Notes: generated from the sequence alone by a model not told the origin. Shown: positions 1 to 9,364, counted from the stretch's first letter. The stretch is DNA of 64,000 nucleotides from Pseudomonas monsensis (GCF_014268495.2 NZ_CP077087.1:975001-1039000); one strand, 5' to 3'. Numbers and translations are program-made.

Positions 1-680
1 ACCAGCACATCGGCTTTGACCTGCGGCAGGTCTTGCGGCAGGTACAGCGGGAACAGTTCGTCGGCAATATTGTTGCGCCCGGCATTGTCGCGCGAGGCTT
101 CCAGCGCCTGTACGTCGATGTCGGTGCCGACGGCTTCTTTGGCGCCAAGCAGCAGGGCGGCAATCGCCAGAATTCCCGAACCGCAACCGAAGTCGAGCAC
201 GTTGCAGTCTTTCAGGTCCTGGCCGTCGAGCCATTCCAGGCACAGCGCGGTGGTCGGGTGTGTGCCCGTGCCGAACGCCAGGCCCGGGTCCAATAGCAGA
301 TTGACCGCGTCAGGTTCCGGCGCCGCGTGCCAGCTCGGCACGATCCACAGGCGCTGGCCGAAACGCATCGGCTGGAAACCGTCCATCCAGCTGCGTTCCC
401 AGTCCTGGTCTTCGATGACTTCGCTGTGGTGCTCGGGCAGCGGGCTGCCGGTCAGCAGTTCCAGGTGCGCCAGTACCGGTTCAGGCTCGGTGCCGCCTTC
501 GAACAGCGCCAGCAGGTGCGTGTGCGCCCACAGCGGGGTGGTGTTGAGTTCCGGCTCGAAGATCGGCTGATCTTCGGCGTCCATGAAGGTCACCGACACG
601 GCGCCCACTTCAAGGAAAGCGTCTTCGTAGGTTTCGGCTTGTTCCGGGCTGATGGCGAGGCGTACTTGCAGCCAAGGCAT
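1..680 (-). CDS. prmA: Ribosomal protein L11 methyltransferase PrmA (3' end outside window)
   Basis: SAM-dependent enzyme that trimethylates ribosomal protein L11 in the cytoplasm. The protein begins MPWLQVRLAIS with ATG at 680 and runs off the left edge, so about 226 N-terminal residues are visible and the last part of the catalytic domain is missing. The visible part has the N-terminal substrate-recognition half, the family stretch DPGLAFGTGTHPTT, and the SAM-binding loop LDFGCGSGILAIA followed by an acidic residue after the next strand (GTDID). It lies downstream of accC in the same direction, the usual Pseudomonas order, but a terminator separates them (825-854). Identification is secure; only completeness is limited. 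Confidence 0.95.
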   Translation of the reverse strand, partial: MPWLQVRLAISPEQAETYEDAFLEVGAVSVTFMDAEDQPIFEPELNTTPLWAHTHLLALFEGGTEPEPVLAHLELLTGSPLPEHHSEVIEDQDWERSWMDGFQPMRFGQRLWIVPSWHAAPEPDAVNLLLDPGLAFGTGTHPTTALCLEWLDGQDLKDCNVLDFGCGSGILAIAALLLGAKEAVGTDIDVQALEASRDNAGRNNIADELFPLYLPQDLPQVKADVL

Positions 681-824
681 GGCGGGCACCTTTGAAAAAA
701 TATTGATTGCAGCCTAGCGGCCAGCGAGAAGCGCGCAAGTTTACGCGAGCGCGCGCCGTTTGTGGGAGAGACTTGAAACGCCATTCCCTTGTCGGTGTGA
801 GCCTGCAGGGGGGTATGTAATCTG

Positions 825-854
825 CAGAAACAACAAAGCCGCCCGAAGGCGGCT
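825..854 (-). terminator. Rho-independent terminator after accC
   Basis: Read on the minus strand, a 7-bp stem AGCCGCC/GGCGGCT closes a TTCG tetraloop and is followed by a T-rich run (TTGTTGTTTC). It lies about 20 bases past the accC stop codon. Confidence 0.85.
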
Positions 855-875
855 CTGTCTGGTGCGGGCTGAAGC

Positions 876-2234
876 TTAGTGCTTCTCGCCAGCCAGCTTG
901 TGCTCGAGGTAGTGAATGTTCACGCCCCCTTTGCAGAAGCCTTCGTCGCGGGTCAGATCGCGGTGCAGCGGGATGTTGGTCTTGATCCCGTCAACCACGA
1001 TTTCGTCCAGGGCATTGCGCATGCGTGCCATGGCTTCGTCGCGGGTGGCGCCGTAAGTGATCAGCTTGCCGATCAGCGAGTCGTAGTTCGGCGGAACGGC
1101 ATAGCCACTGTACAGGTGCGAATCGACGCGAACGCCGTTGCCGCCCGGGGCGTGGAAATGCTTGACCGTGCCCGGGCTCGGCATGAAGGTTTTCGGGTCT
1201 TCAGCGTTGATCCGGCACTCCAGCGAGTGACCGCGGATAACCACGTCATCCTGGGTGAACGACAGCTTGTTGCCAGCGGCGATGCTGAGCATCTCCTTGA
1301 CGATGTCGATACCGGTGACCATCTCCGAAACCGGGTGCTCCACCTGAACACGGGTGTTCATTTCGATGAAGTAGAAACGACCGTTCTCGTAGAGGAACTC
1401 GAAGGTGCCGGCGCCACGGTAACCGATGTCGATGCACGCCTTGACGCAACGAGCCAGTACTTCCTGGCGCGCTTGCTCGTCGATGCCCGGTGCCGGCGCT
1501 TCTTCGAGAACCTTCTGGTGACGACGCTGCAGCGAGCAGTCGCGGTCGCCCAGATGGATGGCGTGGCCCTGGCCGTCGGACAGTACCTGCACTTCGACGT
1601 GACGTGGATTGGTGAGGAATTTTTCCAGATAGACCATCGGGTTGCCGAACGCCGCGCCAGCTTCGGAGCGGGTCAGTTTCGCCGAGGCGATCAGGTCTTC
1701 TTCCTTGTGCACCACGCGCATGCCGCGACCACCGCCGCCGCCAGCGGCCTTGATGATCACCGGGTAGCCGACTTCACGACCGATGCGCAATGCCGTTTCT
1801 TCGTCTTCCGGCAGCGGGCCGTCGGAACCTGGAACGGTCGGTACGCCAGCTTCGATCATCGCGTGCTTGGCCGATACCTTGTCGCCCATCAGGCGAATGG
1901 TGTCGGCTTTCGGGCCGATGAAGGCGAAGCCGGAGTTCTCGACTTGCTCGGCAAAATCGGCGTTTTCCGCGAGGAAACCGTAGCCTGGGTGAATGGCGGT
2001 AGCGCCAGTCACTTCAGCGGCAGCGATGATGGCCGGGATGTGCAGGTAGGACTGAGCGGCAGACGCCGGGCCGATGCAGACGGATTCGTCTGCCAGGCCC
2101 AGGTGCATCAGCTCTTTGTCGGCCTTGGAGTAAACGGCGACGGTCTTGATGCCCATCTCTTTGCAGGCACGCAGAATCCGCAGGGCGATCTCACCGCGGT
2201 TAGCGATCAGAACTTTTTCCAACTTCGCAGTCAT
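876..2234 (-). CDS. accC: Acetyl-CoA carboxylase, biotin carboxylase subunit
   Basis: Carboxylates the biotin of AccB using ATP and bicarbonate, the first half-reaction of malonyl-CoA synthesis for fatty acids. The 452-residue length matches the family (about 450). Visible: N-terminal LEKVLIANRGEIALRI, the ATP-grasp glycine-rich loop KAAGGGGGRGMR, the metal/catalytic segment FIEMNTRVQVEHPV and the C-terminal lid. The start ATG at 2234 is preceded by GGAGAG at good spacing; an upstream in-frame start at 2255 would overlap accB and has no better ribosome site. It follows accB by 17 bases, so the two are cotranscribed. Confidence 0.97.
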   Translation of the reverse strand: MTAKLEKVLIANRGEIALRILRACKEMGIKTVAVYSKADKELMHLGLADESVCIGPASAAQSYLHIPAIIAAAEVTGATAIHPGYGFLAENADFAEQVENSGFAFIGPKADTIRLMGDKVSAKHAMIEAGVPTVPGSDGPLPEDEETALRIGREVGYPVIIKAAGGGGGRGMRVVHKEEDLIASAKLTRSEAGAAFGNPMVYLEKFLTNPRHVEVQVLSDGQGHAIHLGDRDCSLQRRHQKVLEEAPAPGIDEQARQEVLARCVKACIDIGYRGAGTFEFLYENGRFYFIEMNTRVQVEHPVSEMVTGIDIVKEMLSIAAGNKLSFTQDDVVIRGHSLECRINAEDPKTFMPSPGTVKHFHAPGGNGVRVDSHLYSGYAVPPNYDSLIGKLITYGATRDEAMARMRNALDEIVVDGIKTNIPLHRDLTRDEGFCKGGVNIHYLEHKLAGEKH

Positions 2235-2251
2235 CAAAGGCTCTCCGCAGT

Positions 2252-2716
2252 TCAAACGATGGTGAACAGCGGTTGGTCGTACTCAACCGGCTGGCCGTCT
2301 TCGACGAGGATGGATTCGATCACACCGCTGGTTTCAGCTTCGATGTGGTTCATCATCTTCATGGCTTCGACGATGCACAGGGTGTCGCCTTTCTTCACGG
2401 TCTGGCCGACTTCAACGAAGGACGGCGAGGTTGGCGAAGATTTGCGATAGAAGGTGCCGACCATCGGCGAACGGGCAACAGTGCCGTTCAGCGCTGGCGC
2501 AGCAGCGGCAGCCGGGGCTGCGGCAGCAACCGGAGCAGCAGCGGCGGCAGGTGCAGCGGCCGGTGCTTGCATCGGAGCCGGCGCGTAGTACTGCTGAGCC
2601 GGGGTCTTGCTGTGACGGCTGATGCGTACGGACTCTTCGCCTTCCTTGATCTCGAGCTCGTCGATGCCGGACTCTTCCAGCAATTCGATCAATTTCTTAA
2701 CTTTACGGATATCCAT
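2252..2716 (-). CDS. accB: Biotin carboxyl carrier protein of acetyl-CoA carboxylase
   Basis: Carries the carboxybiotin between biotin carboxylase and carboxyltransferase. The 154 residues divide into an N-terminal helical region (1-40), an Ala/Pro-rich flexible linker (about 44-76) and a C-terminal biotinyl domain (78-154) with the biotin-accepting lysine K120 in EAMKM. Start MDIRKVKKL is the usual one. First gene of the accBC pair; aroQ ends only 48 bases upstream in the same direction, so an aroQ-accB-accC transcript is likely. Confidence 0.97.
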   Translation of the reverse strand: MDIRKVKKLIELLEESGIDELEIKEGEESVRISRHSKTPAQQYYAPAPMQAPAAAPAAAAAPVAAAAPAAAAAPALNGTVARSPMVGTFYRKSSPTSPSFVEVGQTVKKGDTLCIVEAMKMMNHIEAETSGVIESILVEDGQPVEYDQPLFTIV

Positions 2717-2764
2717 GAATCATCAACTCCCAAGGGTCGGTCAGGGGCGTTTAACGCTTGTAGT

Positions 2765-3217
2765 TCAAGCCGTTGCCTGTGTTTCAAGCTGTTCTAGCGC
2801 AGCCTCCAGGGCCAGTCGGTAACCGCTGGCGCCAAGGCCGCAGATCACTCCCACCGCTACATCGGAGAAGTAAGAGTGATGGCGGAAAGGTTCGCGTTTG
2901 TGCACGTTGGACAAATGCACTTCGATGAATGGGATGCTCACTCCCAGCAGCGCGTCACGTAATGCAACACTTGTATGTGTAAAAGCTGCTGGATTGATCA
3001 GAATGAAATCGACGCCTTCGCCGCGTGCGGCGTGGATGCGGTCGATCAATTCGTACTCGGCATTGCTTTGCAGATACTGCAGATGATGGCCGGCTTCACG
3101 GGCGCGGCGTTCCAGATCCTGATTGATCTGCGCCAGCGTCGTGGAACCGTAGGTGCCGGGTTCGCGGGTGCCGAGCAGGTTCAGGTTGGGGCCGTGCAGG
3201 ACCAGTAAGGTTGCCAT
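2765..3217 (-). CDS. aroQ: 3-dehydroquinate dehydratase, type II
   Basis: Third step of the shikimate pathway: dehydrates 3-dehydroquinate to 3-dehydroshikimate. The 150-residue protein has the type II flavodoxin-like fold: N-terminal LLVLHGPNLNLLGTREP, the lid arginine and tyrosine (R18, Y23), the INPAAFTHTSVALRDAL segment, and the catalytic histidine region EVHLSNVHKREPFRHHS. Upstream of accB, as elsewhere in Pseudomonas. In P. aeruginosa, as I recall it, a dsbD-type gene lies between aroQ and the next chemoreceptor gene; here only 240 bases with a REP element remain. Confidence 0.97.
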   Translation of the reverse strand: MATLLVLHGPNLNLLGTREPGTYGSTTLAQINQDLERRAREAGHHLQYLQSNAEYELIDRIHAARGEGVDFILINPAAFTHTSVALRDALLGVSIPFIEVHLSNVHKREPFRHHSYFSDVAVGVICGLGASGYRLALEAALEQLETQATA

Positions 3218-3383
3218 CTGCGTTGTCCTTGTTATGAATGAGCAGTCGTCAGAACCCGGCGACTATGCCGCAAAGACTTTATGACTGTCCAGTTCTATGC
3301 AATAGCCAGCACGATGGCCGATGTTTGCGCGAAATATGTGACCAAGTGATTTGATTCGGTCACTTGTGGTGTCTGGACTGACA

Positions 3384-3452
3384 CCTTCGCGAGCAAGCTC
3401 GCTCCCACAGGGGTATGCATTCCAATGTGGGAGCGAGCTTGCTCGCGAAGGC
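3384..3452. repeat. REP palindrome pair
   Basis: Two inverted copies of the GCGAGCAAGCTCGCTCCCAC-type Pseudomonas REP (left arm about 3384-3410, right arm about 3426-3452) between the convergent ends of the aroQ upstream region and the ctpL stop codon. Could fold into a long hairpin and act as a transcript end for ctpL. Confidence 0.85.
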
Positions 3453-3458
3453 AATTTG

Positions 3459-5405
3459 TCAGACGCGAAACGCCTGTACGGCCGTATGCAATTGCCCACC
3501 CAACACCAACAGATTCTCACCCTGCTCACGCCCGCGGCCGATACGCACCAGATTATCCCCACCCAACTGATGAATCCGCTCGCTGTGATCGCGAATCTCG
3601 CTGACCGCGCCGCTCTGCTGGGCGGTGACATCGGCGATGCGGATCGCGGTGTCGGAAATGGTCTGGATCGCCCCGACGATTTTATCCAGCGCACCATCCG
3701 CCGCTTGCGCCTGATTGGCCGTGGCCTCGGCGTGTTCGACCTGCGCGCGCATGCCTTCGACCGATTGCCGGGCGGCGGTTTGCAGGCCGGCGATCAGCGT
3801 TTGAATTTCCGCCGTCGCCCCAGCGGTACGCTGCGCCAGCGAACGGACCTCCTCGGCCACCACGGCAAACCCGCGACCCATTTCCCCGGCACGGGCCGCT
3901 TCAATCGCCGCGTTCAGCGCCAGCAGGTTGGTCTGGTCGGCAATCGAGCGGATCACCGTCAGCACACCGCCGATGGTTGCCGACTCTTCGGCCAGGTGTT
4001 CGATCATCTGCGCGTTACCCTGGACTTCACCTACCAACGCGTGCAATCCGGTCAGGCTTTGCCCGATAACCGTCTGGCCGTGCTCGACGGCAATCCCGGC
4101 ATGGCGGCTGGCATCCGCAGCCTGGCGTGCATCGCCAGCGACTTGTTGAATGGTCGCTTCGAGCTCACTGAGGGAGTCGCGGATCAGCGCGGTGTCACCG
4201 GCCTGATGCTCGGCGCCGCTGTGCAAATCGTTGCTCAGTTCGGCGAGGGTACGGCTGCTGCCAGCGACTTGTTCGGCGTTGCCGCGAATCGTCCCGACCA
4301 GGTCCACCAGATAGGCGCGCAGCCGATTGAGCGACGCTTCGATGTCGTGCAGTTCGCGGTTGGTCTTGCCCAGACGAATGTCGCGACTGAAATCGCCTTC
4401 GGCCCAGGTCGACAGGGCCGGGGCGAGGTTGGTCAGGGTGCGCGAAAGGCGTCGCTGCAGCGTGTCGATCAACAGCGCGATCAGCAGAATCAGGCCGATC
4501 ATCACGCCTTGCATCAGGCGCACTTCGCTCTGGATCTGCCCGTGCTGGGCACGTACCACTGGCTCCAGCCCGGCAATGGCTTGTTGGACGGCGGCGATTT
4601 TCAGGTGGGTCGCGGTGCTCAGGTCGGTGCGCTTCTGGATCTGCTCGCGGGTGCGCGCAAGCTCCGCCGGATAGCGGCCGAGCAGGCTGTTGAGTTCGCG
4701 CTTGAGGCCGACGCCGGCGTCTTCGGCGACGGTTTTTTCTGTGCTTTCGATACCCATCATCGCGGCGAAGTCATCGCTGCCGGATTCGTTTTTGGCGACC
4801 ACGCCCAGCAGGGGCAGGGCATCAAGGGCCTGGGCCTGGGTGCGGATGTTGCTGACTTCACGCTCGACATCGGCGGCCAGCTCACTGCGCCCGCTGCTGA
4901 CCAGTTTGTCCCGCGCCAGTGACAGTTTGCCCAAGTGCTGCGACGCGGCCAGCAGGGGTGTCAGATAAGTCGCATCGCCGTTGGCATAAGTGTTGAGCTG
5001 GTCGAGGCTGGCGCTCAACTCGCGCTCGGCCTGCAACAGCAGGGCTTGCGGATCACCGGCCAGTTTGCCGGCGGCGAGCAGGTCGGTTTTGCTGAATTCT
5101 TCCAGGCTCGACAGGCTCGGGCGCAAGGTGTCGGCGAGCGCCGGCGGCAGTTCGCCGAGTTCTTTCTGCAAACCCTCGATGGCCTGACTGGCGCTGCTCA
5201 GGCGCAGGGCATCACCGCTGGCCAGGTAATCCTCGACGTTGCGCGCCACGTCATTCTGAAATTGCTGCGACAGCCCCAGGTAGCGCTCCATCAACAGATA
5301 CGGGCGTTCCAGGGCTTTTTGCGACCACCATAACGTGGCACCCAGGGCCACGCACACGGCGACCAGCAGCAGAGTATTGAGATTGGTGAGCAACTTCAGG
5401 CGCAT
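3459..5405 (-). CDS. ctpL: Methyl-accepting chemotaxis protein, CtpL-like
   Basis: Membrane chemoreceptor feeding the CheA/CheY pathway. A 648-residue protein: transmembrane helix near residues 8-27, a long all-helical periplasmic ligand-binding region, a second helix near 297-314, a HAMP linker, then the cytoplasmic signalling domain with the conserved hairpin tip (SIADQTNLLALNAAIEAA) and RGFAVVAEEVR. Position next to gcbA and aroQ/accBC matches the P. aeruginosa phosphate-starvation receptor CtpL as I remember it; ligand specificity is inferred from synteny only. Start taken at ATG 5405 before a basic residue and the first helix; a TTG 12 bases upstream is possible, and neither has a strong ribosome site. 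Confidence 0.8.
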   Translation of the reverse strand: MRLKLLTNLNTLLLVAVCVALGATLWWSQKALERPYLLMERYLGLSQQFQNDVARNVEDYLASGDALRLSSASQAIEGLQKELGELPPALADTLRPSLSSLEEFSKTDLLAAGKLAGDPQALLLQAERELSASLDQLNTYANGDATYLTPLLAASQHLGKLSLARDKLVSSGRSELAADVEREVSNIRTQAQALDALPLLGVVAKNESGSDDFAAMMGIESTEKTVAEDAGVGLKRELNSLLGRYPAELARTREQIQKRTDLSTATHLKIAAVQQAIAGLEPVVRAQHGQIQSEVRLMQGVMIGLILLIALLIDTLQRRLSRTLTNLAPALSTWAEGDFSRDIRLGKTNRELHDIEASLNRLRAYLVDLVGTIRGNAEQVAGSSRTLAELSNDLHSGAEHQAGDTALIRDSLSELEATIQQVAGDARQAADASRHAGIAVEHGQTVIGQSLTGLHALVGEVQGNAQMIEHLAEESATIGGVLTVIRSIADQTNLLALNAAIEAARAGEMGRGFAVVAEEVRSLAQRTAGATAEIQTLIAGLQTAARQSVEGMRAQVEHAEATANQAQAADGALDKIVGAIQTISDTAIRIADVTAQQSGAVSEIRDHSERIHQLGGDNLVRIGRGREQGENLLVLGGQLHTAVQAFRV

Positions 5406-5455
5406 GACGGCTACCAACGGCAGAATGGTAAGCGCCTGAATTTATTGCGTTTCTG

Positions 5456-7126
5456 TTACAGGGTTATGACCGAATCAGTGGATTCCGATGAAAAAGTGGC
5501 ACTTTGCTTTGACTCCCGCGCGGTCTGCACCCGATTGCGTCCGCCATCCTTGGCGCGGTACAGCGCCTCGTCGGCCTGGCTGGCCATCATCAGGCTGTCG
5601 GAGTCATCACTCATCTCCACCACACCTGCGCTGAAGGTGCACCACAAATCCTGCGGCTGGGCCGGGTAGTGGATTTCGGCAAAACGCTGGCGGATTTCGT
5701 CGAGCACTTTGTGCGCAGCTTCGATGTCGGTGTCGGGCATTACAATGGCGAACTCTTCGCCGCCGTAACGGCCAATGAAGTCGGTCTTGCGTAACCGCTG
5801 CTTGAGGAACAGTGCCAGGCTTTTGATCACCCGGTCGCCCATCGGGTGGCCGTGGCTGTCGTTGACCCGTTTGAAGTGGTCAATGTCGAGCATGGCAAAG
5901 CTCAATGGCTTGTTCTCGCGGCGGGCGCGGAACGAGCAGTCTTCGAGCAACTGCAGAATATGCGTGTGGTTGTACAGGCCGGTGAGGCTGTCGCGGACCA
6001 TCCGTGCCTTCAGATTGCGTGCGCGGGCAGCGCGGTTGCGCACGGTGGTGATCAGGTGTCGCGGCTTGATCGGTTTGGTCAGGAAGTCGTCGCCACCCTC
6101 GCTCATGGCGTCGAGTTGCTTGTCCAGATCGTCTTCGGCCGACAGGTAAATGATCGGCACGCTGACATAGCGATCATTGTGACGAATCACTTTGGCCAGC
6201 TCGGTGCCGGTGCAGGCCGGCATGTACATGTCGAGGATGATCAGATCCGGCTGGAAATCCGCCAGTTCGGCCATCGCCTGAATCGGTTCGATCAGGGTGC
6301 GCGTGACGATCCCGGCACTGTTGAGCAGGCGCTCGGTGTGCAGGGCCTGAGCGCGCGAGTCGTCGATGATCAGCACCTTATAAGGTTCGTACTGGGCGAC
6401 GCAGGTCAGCACCTCGATCTTCTCCAGCAGGCTCGACGCTTCGAGGGTGCCGGTGAGGAATTCCTGGCCACCTGCGCGCACGGCGGCAAGGCGGGTCGGC
6501 GTATCGGTTTCGTGCAGGCTGAAGAACAATAAAGGCAGCGGTTGCTCCAGACCGACCTGAGCTTCGGCGGCGAGTTTCAGGCCGACGCCGGCGCCGCTGA
6601 AGTCCACGTCCATCACAATTGCCGCTGGCAAACGCTCGACCATCGAAGAGCGAAACGCCGCAACACTGTCCAGCGCCTGCGCGCTCAGACCGAAAAACTC
6701 CAGTTGCTTGGCCAGCCGCTCGGCGCGGTCGTGGTCTTGCAGCATCACGTAGATCGGTTTGCGCAGCGGCGGCAGAAAGGTCTGGTCGAGTTGATCGCCG
6801 TGGCGCAGGCCGGTGCGCGACAGGCGCTGCATCAGGCGATTGAGGTCGGTGATCAGGCCGCTGCTCAGGCGCCCGCGATTGGCATCCACCGCTTCCAGCG
6901 ACTGGCTGATGTGGTGCGCGAGCTGGGTATGTTCAGGCTGCTCGAAACGCTCGGCAAAACGCAGCAGGCGCAGGTTGGCCTCGCTCAGTTCGGCGAGGTC
7001 GACGGTGGACCATTCGCTGCGTTGCAGGCGCTGCCATATCTCAAGAATCTGACGTGCCTGATGAATTACCCGCTGGGCAAAGTGGTGCTTGAGACGCTCA
7101 CGGCTGGGGTCTTCTGGCTCGGTCAT
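5456..7126 (-). CDS. gcbA: Diguanylate cyclase response regulator GcbA
   Basis: Makes cyclic di-GMP; the homologues called GcbA promote surface attachment in P. fluorescens and dispersal in P. aeruginosa. 556 residues: an N-terminal helical segment (1-115, Hpt-like in appearance), a degenerate receiver domain (about 125-240), a full receiver (about 249-370, phospho-acceptor D299 in LIILDMYMP, K351) and a GGDEF domain (about 380-545). The active site is GGEEF at 455-459, with an allosteric inhibitory site RKTD at 446-449, so product inhibition is expected. It precedes the ctpL-like gene in the same direction by about 50 bases, so the two may be cotranscribed. Confidence 0.88.
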   Translation of the reverse strand: MTEPEDPSRERLKHHFAQRVIHQARQILEIWQRLQRSEWSTVDLAELSEANLRLLRFAERFEQPEHTQLAHHISQSLEAVDANRGRLSSGLITDLNRLMQRLSRTGLRHGDQLDQTFLPPLRKPIYVMLQDHDRAERLAKQLEFFGLSAQALDSVAAFRSSMVERLPAAIVMDVDFSGAGVGLKLAAEAQVGLEQPLPLLFFSLHETDTPTRLAAVRAGGQEFLTGTLEASSLLEKIEVLTCVAQYEPYKVLIIDDSRAQALHTERLLNSAGIVTRTLIEPIQAMAELADFQPDLIILDMYMPACTGTELAKVIRHNDRYVSVPIIYLSAEDDLDKQLDAMSEGGDDFLTKPIKPRHLITTVRNRAARARNLKARMVRDSLTGLYNHTHILQLLEDCSFRARRENKPLSFAMLDIDHFKRVNDSHGHPMGDRVIKSLALFLKQRLRKTDFIGRYGGEEFAIVMPDTDIEAAHKVLDEIRQRFAEIHYPAQPQDLWCTFSAGVVEMSDDSDSLMMASQADEALYRAKDGGRNRVQTARESKQSATFSSESTDSVITL

Positions 7127-7563
7127 ATCCTGACTACTAGTTAGGCTGCATGCTGAGATCGACTGGTGGCTCTATGCTAGCACCTCTTTTCCCTTAGACG
7201 AGTGTCGCACGTCAATAATCTGCAATGGGACGCCATTCAGTTTCTGACCGAGTGGTTTTATTTTCGACCTGCACGTCGTTCAGGCCCCTGCCGGCAGGGC
7301 GCTTGCTCTGCGGTTGGCGGCGATTCGGGACGGCGTTTCCGGTTTGGCGCACAGCCGCACGAGGAATGTGCCTTGCCGGTGTTTGCAGTGCCCTGGGCTG
7401 TGTGGGTAGGGCAACTGCCCTCAGGGATTCCCCTATATCTGACAGAGGCGACATCCGCTCACGCAATTTGCGGCTTATCTATACTCGCGGGTGCCCGGCC
7501 CCGGCACGTTGTTGTATGGTTGTGGTCGAACTGTTGAACCCAAGTAATTGAAAGGATATCGCC
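7127..7563. other. Divergent intergenic region gcbA / DUF2333 gene
   Basis: About 440 bases separate two divergently transcribed genes and should hold both promoters. An extended TATACT-like -10 is visible at 7479-7484 on the plus strand but without a convincing -35. Open frames on both strands here lack ribosome sites and family features, so no gene is called. Confidence 0.5.
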
Positions 7564-8631
7564 ATGCTGGACTGGAAAAACCGCGCGGGCAGCGCGCCTG
7601 AACGTGCCGCCGAGCCCAAGTCGGCCACCCGCAGCTACGTCGGCGGGCTGTTGTTCAGCCGTGCGCTGGCCACTCTGGTCGGCATTTATCTGTTGGTGAC
7701 CATTGGCCTGGGCTGGTATTGGAGTCAGGAGCCGGCACTGTTTCCTGTGGCGCAAAACGCTCAGGTGGCGGCCGAGAAAGAAGGCAAGCAGATGGTGATC
7801 GGCTACACCACCGTCGAAACCCTGAAGACCGTTGCCGGCACCTTGCTCAACAAGCCGGGCGGCTACATTTCCAACGACCGCTTCCCGCCGGGCCTGTGGA
7901 TGGACAACACACCGAGCTGGGAATATGGCGTGCTGGTGCAGGTGCGCGACCTGACCCGTGCCCTGCGCAAAGACTTTGCCCGTTCGCAGTCGCAGTCGGC
8001 TGAAGATGCCGATCTGGCCAAGGCCGAGCCGCGTTTCAACTTCGACAACAAGAGCTGGATCCTGCCGTCGAGTGAGTCGGAGTATCAGGAAGGTATCAAT
8101 TCCCTGAGCCGCTATCAGGCGCGCCTGTCCGATCCAACTCAGAAAAACGCGCTGTTCTATGCCCGCGCCGACAACCTGAACAACTGGCTCGGCGATGTCG
8201 GCACCCGCCTGGGGTCGCTGTCGCAACGCCTGTCGGCCAGCGTCGGCCGGGTCAAACTCAACACTGCGCTGAAAACCGAAGTCCCGGCCATCGGTGAAGT
8301 GCCGCAGGTTGACGAGGAGGTCGTCGAGACTCCGTGGATGCAGATCGACAACGTGTTCTACGAGGCGCGCGGTCAGGCCTGGGCCCTGTCGCACCTGCTG
8401 CGTGCGATCGAAGTCGACTTCGCCGACGTCCTGGCGAAGAAGAACGCCACGGTCAGCGTGCGCCAGATCATCCGTGAGCTGGAAGCCTCGCAGGAACCGG
8501 TCTGGAGTCCTATGATTCTCAATGGCAGCGGCTTCGGCGTGCTGGCCAACCACTCGCTGGTCATGGCCAACTATATTTCCCGGGCCAACGCTGCCGTCAT
8601 CGACCTGCGTCAATTGCTCAATCAGGGCTGA
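7564..8631 (+). CDS. DUF2333 family membrane protein
   Basis: Conserved Pseudomonas protein of unknown function, 355 residues. A hydrophilic N-terminus of about 30 residues is followed by one transmembrane helix (about 32-55, ALATLVGIYLLVTIGLGWYW); the rest is a soluble, probably periplasmic domain with the recognisable segments GGYISNDRFPPG and NTPSWEYGVL. Start ATG 7564 has AAGGA nine bases upstream. Followed after 3 bases by the Nudix gene, so they form an operon. I recognise the family but no function can be assigned. Confidence 0.85.
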   Translation: MLDWKNRAGSAPERAAEPKSATRSYVGGLLFSRALATLVGIYLLVTIGLGWYWSQEPALFPVAQNAQVAAEKEGKQMVIGYTTVETLKTVAGTLLNKPGGYISNDRFPPGLWMDNTPSWEYGVLVQVRDLTRALRKDFARSQSQSAEDADLAKAEPRFNFDNKSWILPSSESEYQEGINSLSRYQARLSDPTQKNALFYARADNLNNWLGDVGTRLGSLSQRLSASVGRVKLNTALKTEVPAIGEVPQVDEEVVETPWMQIDNVFYEARGQAWALSHLLRAIEVDFADVLAKKNATVSVRQIIRELEASQEPVWSPMILNGSGFGVLANHSLVMANYISRANAAVIDLRQLLNQG

Positions 8632-8634
8632 TTC

Positions 8635-9192
8635 ATGAGTCAGAACGCCAAAGAGGCGGCCCATCGCGCCGCCTCGGATGCCGAACAGATCGCCTGGGTC
8701 GACGAACAGGACAACCTGCTCGGCGCCCTGGTGCGGGCCGACTTGCGCCAGCGCGGGCTGATCGGCCGGGGCACCTACATCATGTTGTTCAATTCCGCTG
8801 GCGACCTTTGCGTGCACCGTCGCACGTTGAGCAAAGCCATCTATCCCGGTTACTGGGACGTGGCGGCGGGCGGCATGGTGCAGGCGGACGAAACCTACGC
8901 CGAATCGGCGGCCCGCGAGCTGGAAGAGGAGCTGGGCGTGAGCGGGGTTGAACTCACCGCCCATGACCATTTCTTCTTCGAGGACACCGACAACCGTCTC
9001 TGGTGTTCGGCATTTTCCGCCGTGTGGGATGGCCCGCTGAAGCTTCAGCCGGAAGAAGTGCTGGAAGCACGCTTCATTCCGGTCGAACAGGTGATGCGCG
9101 AAATCGAGCAGAAGCCTTACTGCCCGGACTCTCTGGCGGCTTTGCGACGCTATTTGAAAGCGCAGCAAAGCGACGTCGCAAAGAACTCATAA
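8635..9192 (+). CDS. Nudix hydrolase
   Basis: Hydrolyses a nucleoside-diphosphate-linked or related pyrophosphate substrate; identity of the substrate unknown. 185 residues with a full Nudix box: G at the start of GGMVQADE, then RELEEELGV giving the metal-binding glutamates. The fold is of the isopentenyl-diphosphate isomerase/YfcD type (segment RRTLSKAIYPGYWDVAAGG). Start ATG 8635 lies 3 bases after the DUF2333 stop; translation probably coupled. Confidence 0.9.
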   Translation: MSQNAKEAAHRAASDAEQIAWVDEQDNLLGALVRADLRQRGLIGRGTYIMLFNSAGDLCVHRRTLSKAIYPGYWDVAAGGMVQADETYAESAARELEEELGVSGVELTAHDHFFFEDTDNRLWCSAFSAVWDGPLKLQPEEVLEARFIPVEQVMREIEQKPYCPDSLAALRRYLKAQQSDVAKNS

Positions 9193-9274
9193 ATTGGCGC
9201 CGATTGGCACTTAGCAATCGGGAATTTTGCCGTTACACTGCGCGACCTTTTCAAGCTGCACCGCGATTGCTTTT

Positions 9275-9364
9275 TGTAGGAGCTGCCGCAGGCTGCGATC
9301 TTTTGATTTTTTGTTTTGGCGTCGAAATCAAAAGATCGCAGCCTCGTTTCACTCGACAGCTCCG
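9275..9364. repeat. REP palindrome pair (GGAGCTGCCGCAGGCTGCGATC type)
   Basis: A perfect 17-bp inverted repeat (9291-9307 with 9327-9343) inside a longer imperfect palindrome that ends with AGGAGCTG and CAGCTCC. This is a different REP class from the GCGAGC type at 3.4 kb. Confidence 0.85.

Noticed and set aside
879..2450. Long open frame on the plus strand opposite accC/accB
   Set aside because: Caused by GC-rich third positions of the true genes; no ribosome site or family motifs, and accC/accB are unmistakable.
7202..7551. Open frames in the gcbA/DUF2333 intergenic region
   Set aside because: No ribosome site, overlapping frames on both strands and atypical composition.
7459..9168. 569-codon minus-strand frame across DUF2333 and Nudix genes
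   Set aside because: Spans two well-supported genes and an intergenic region on the other strand; no start signal.
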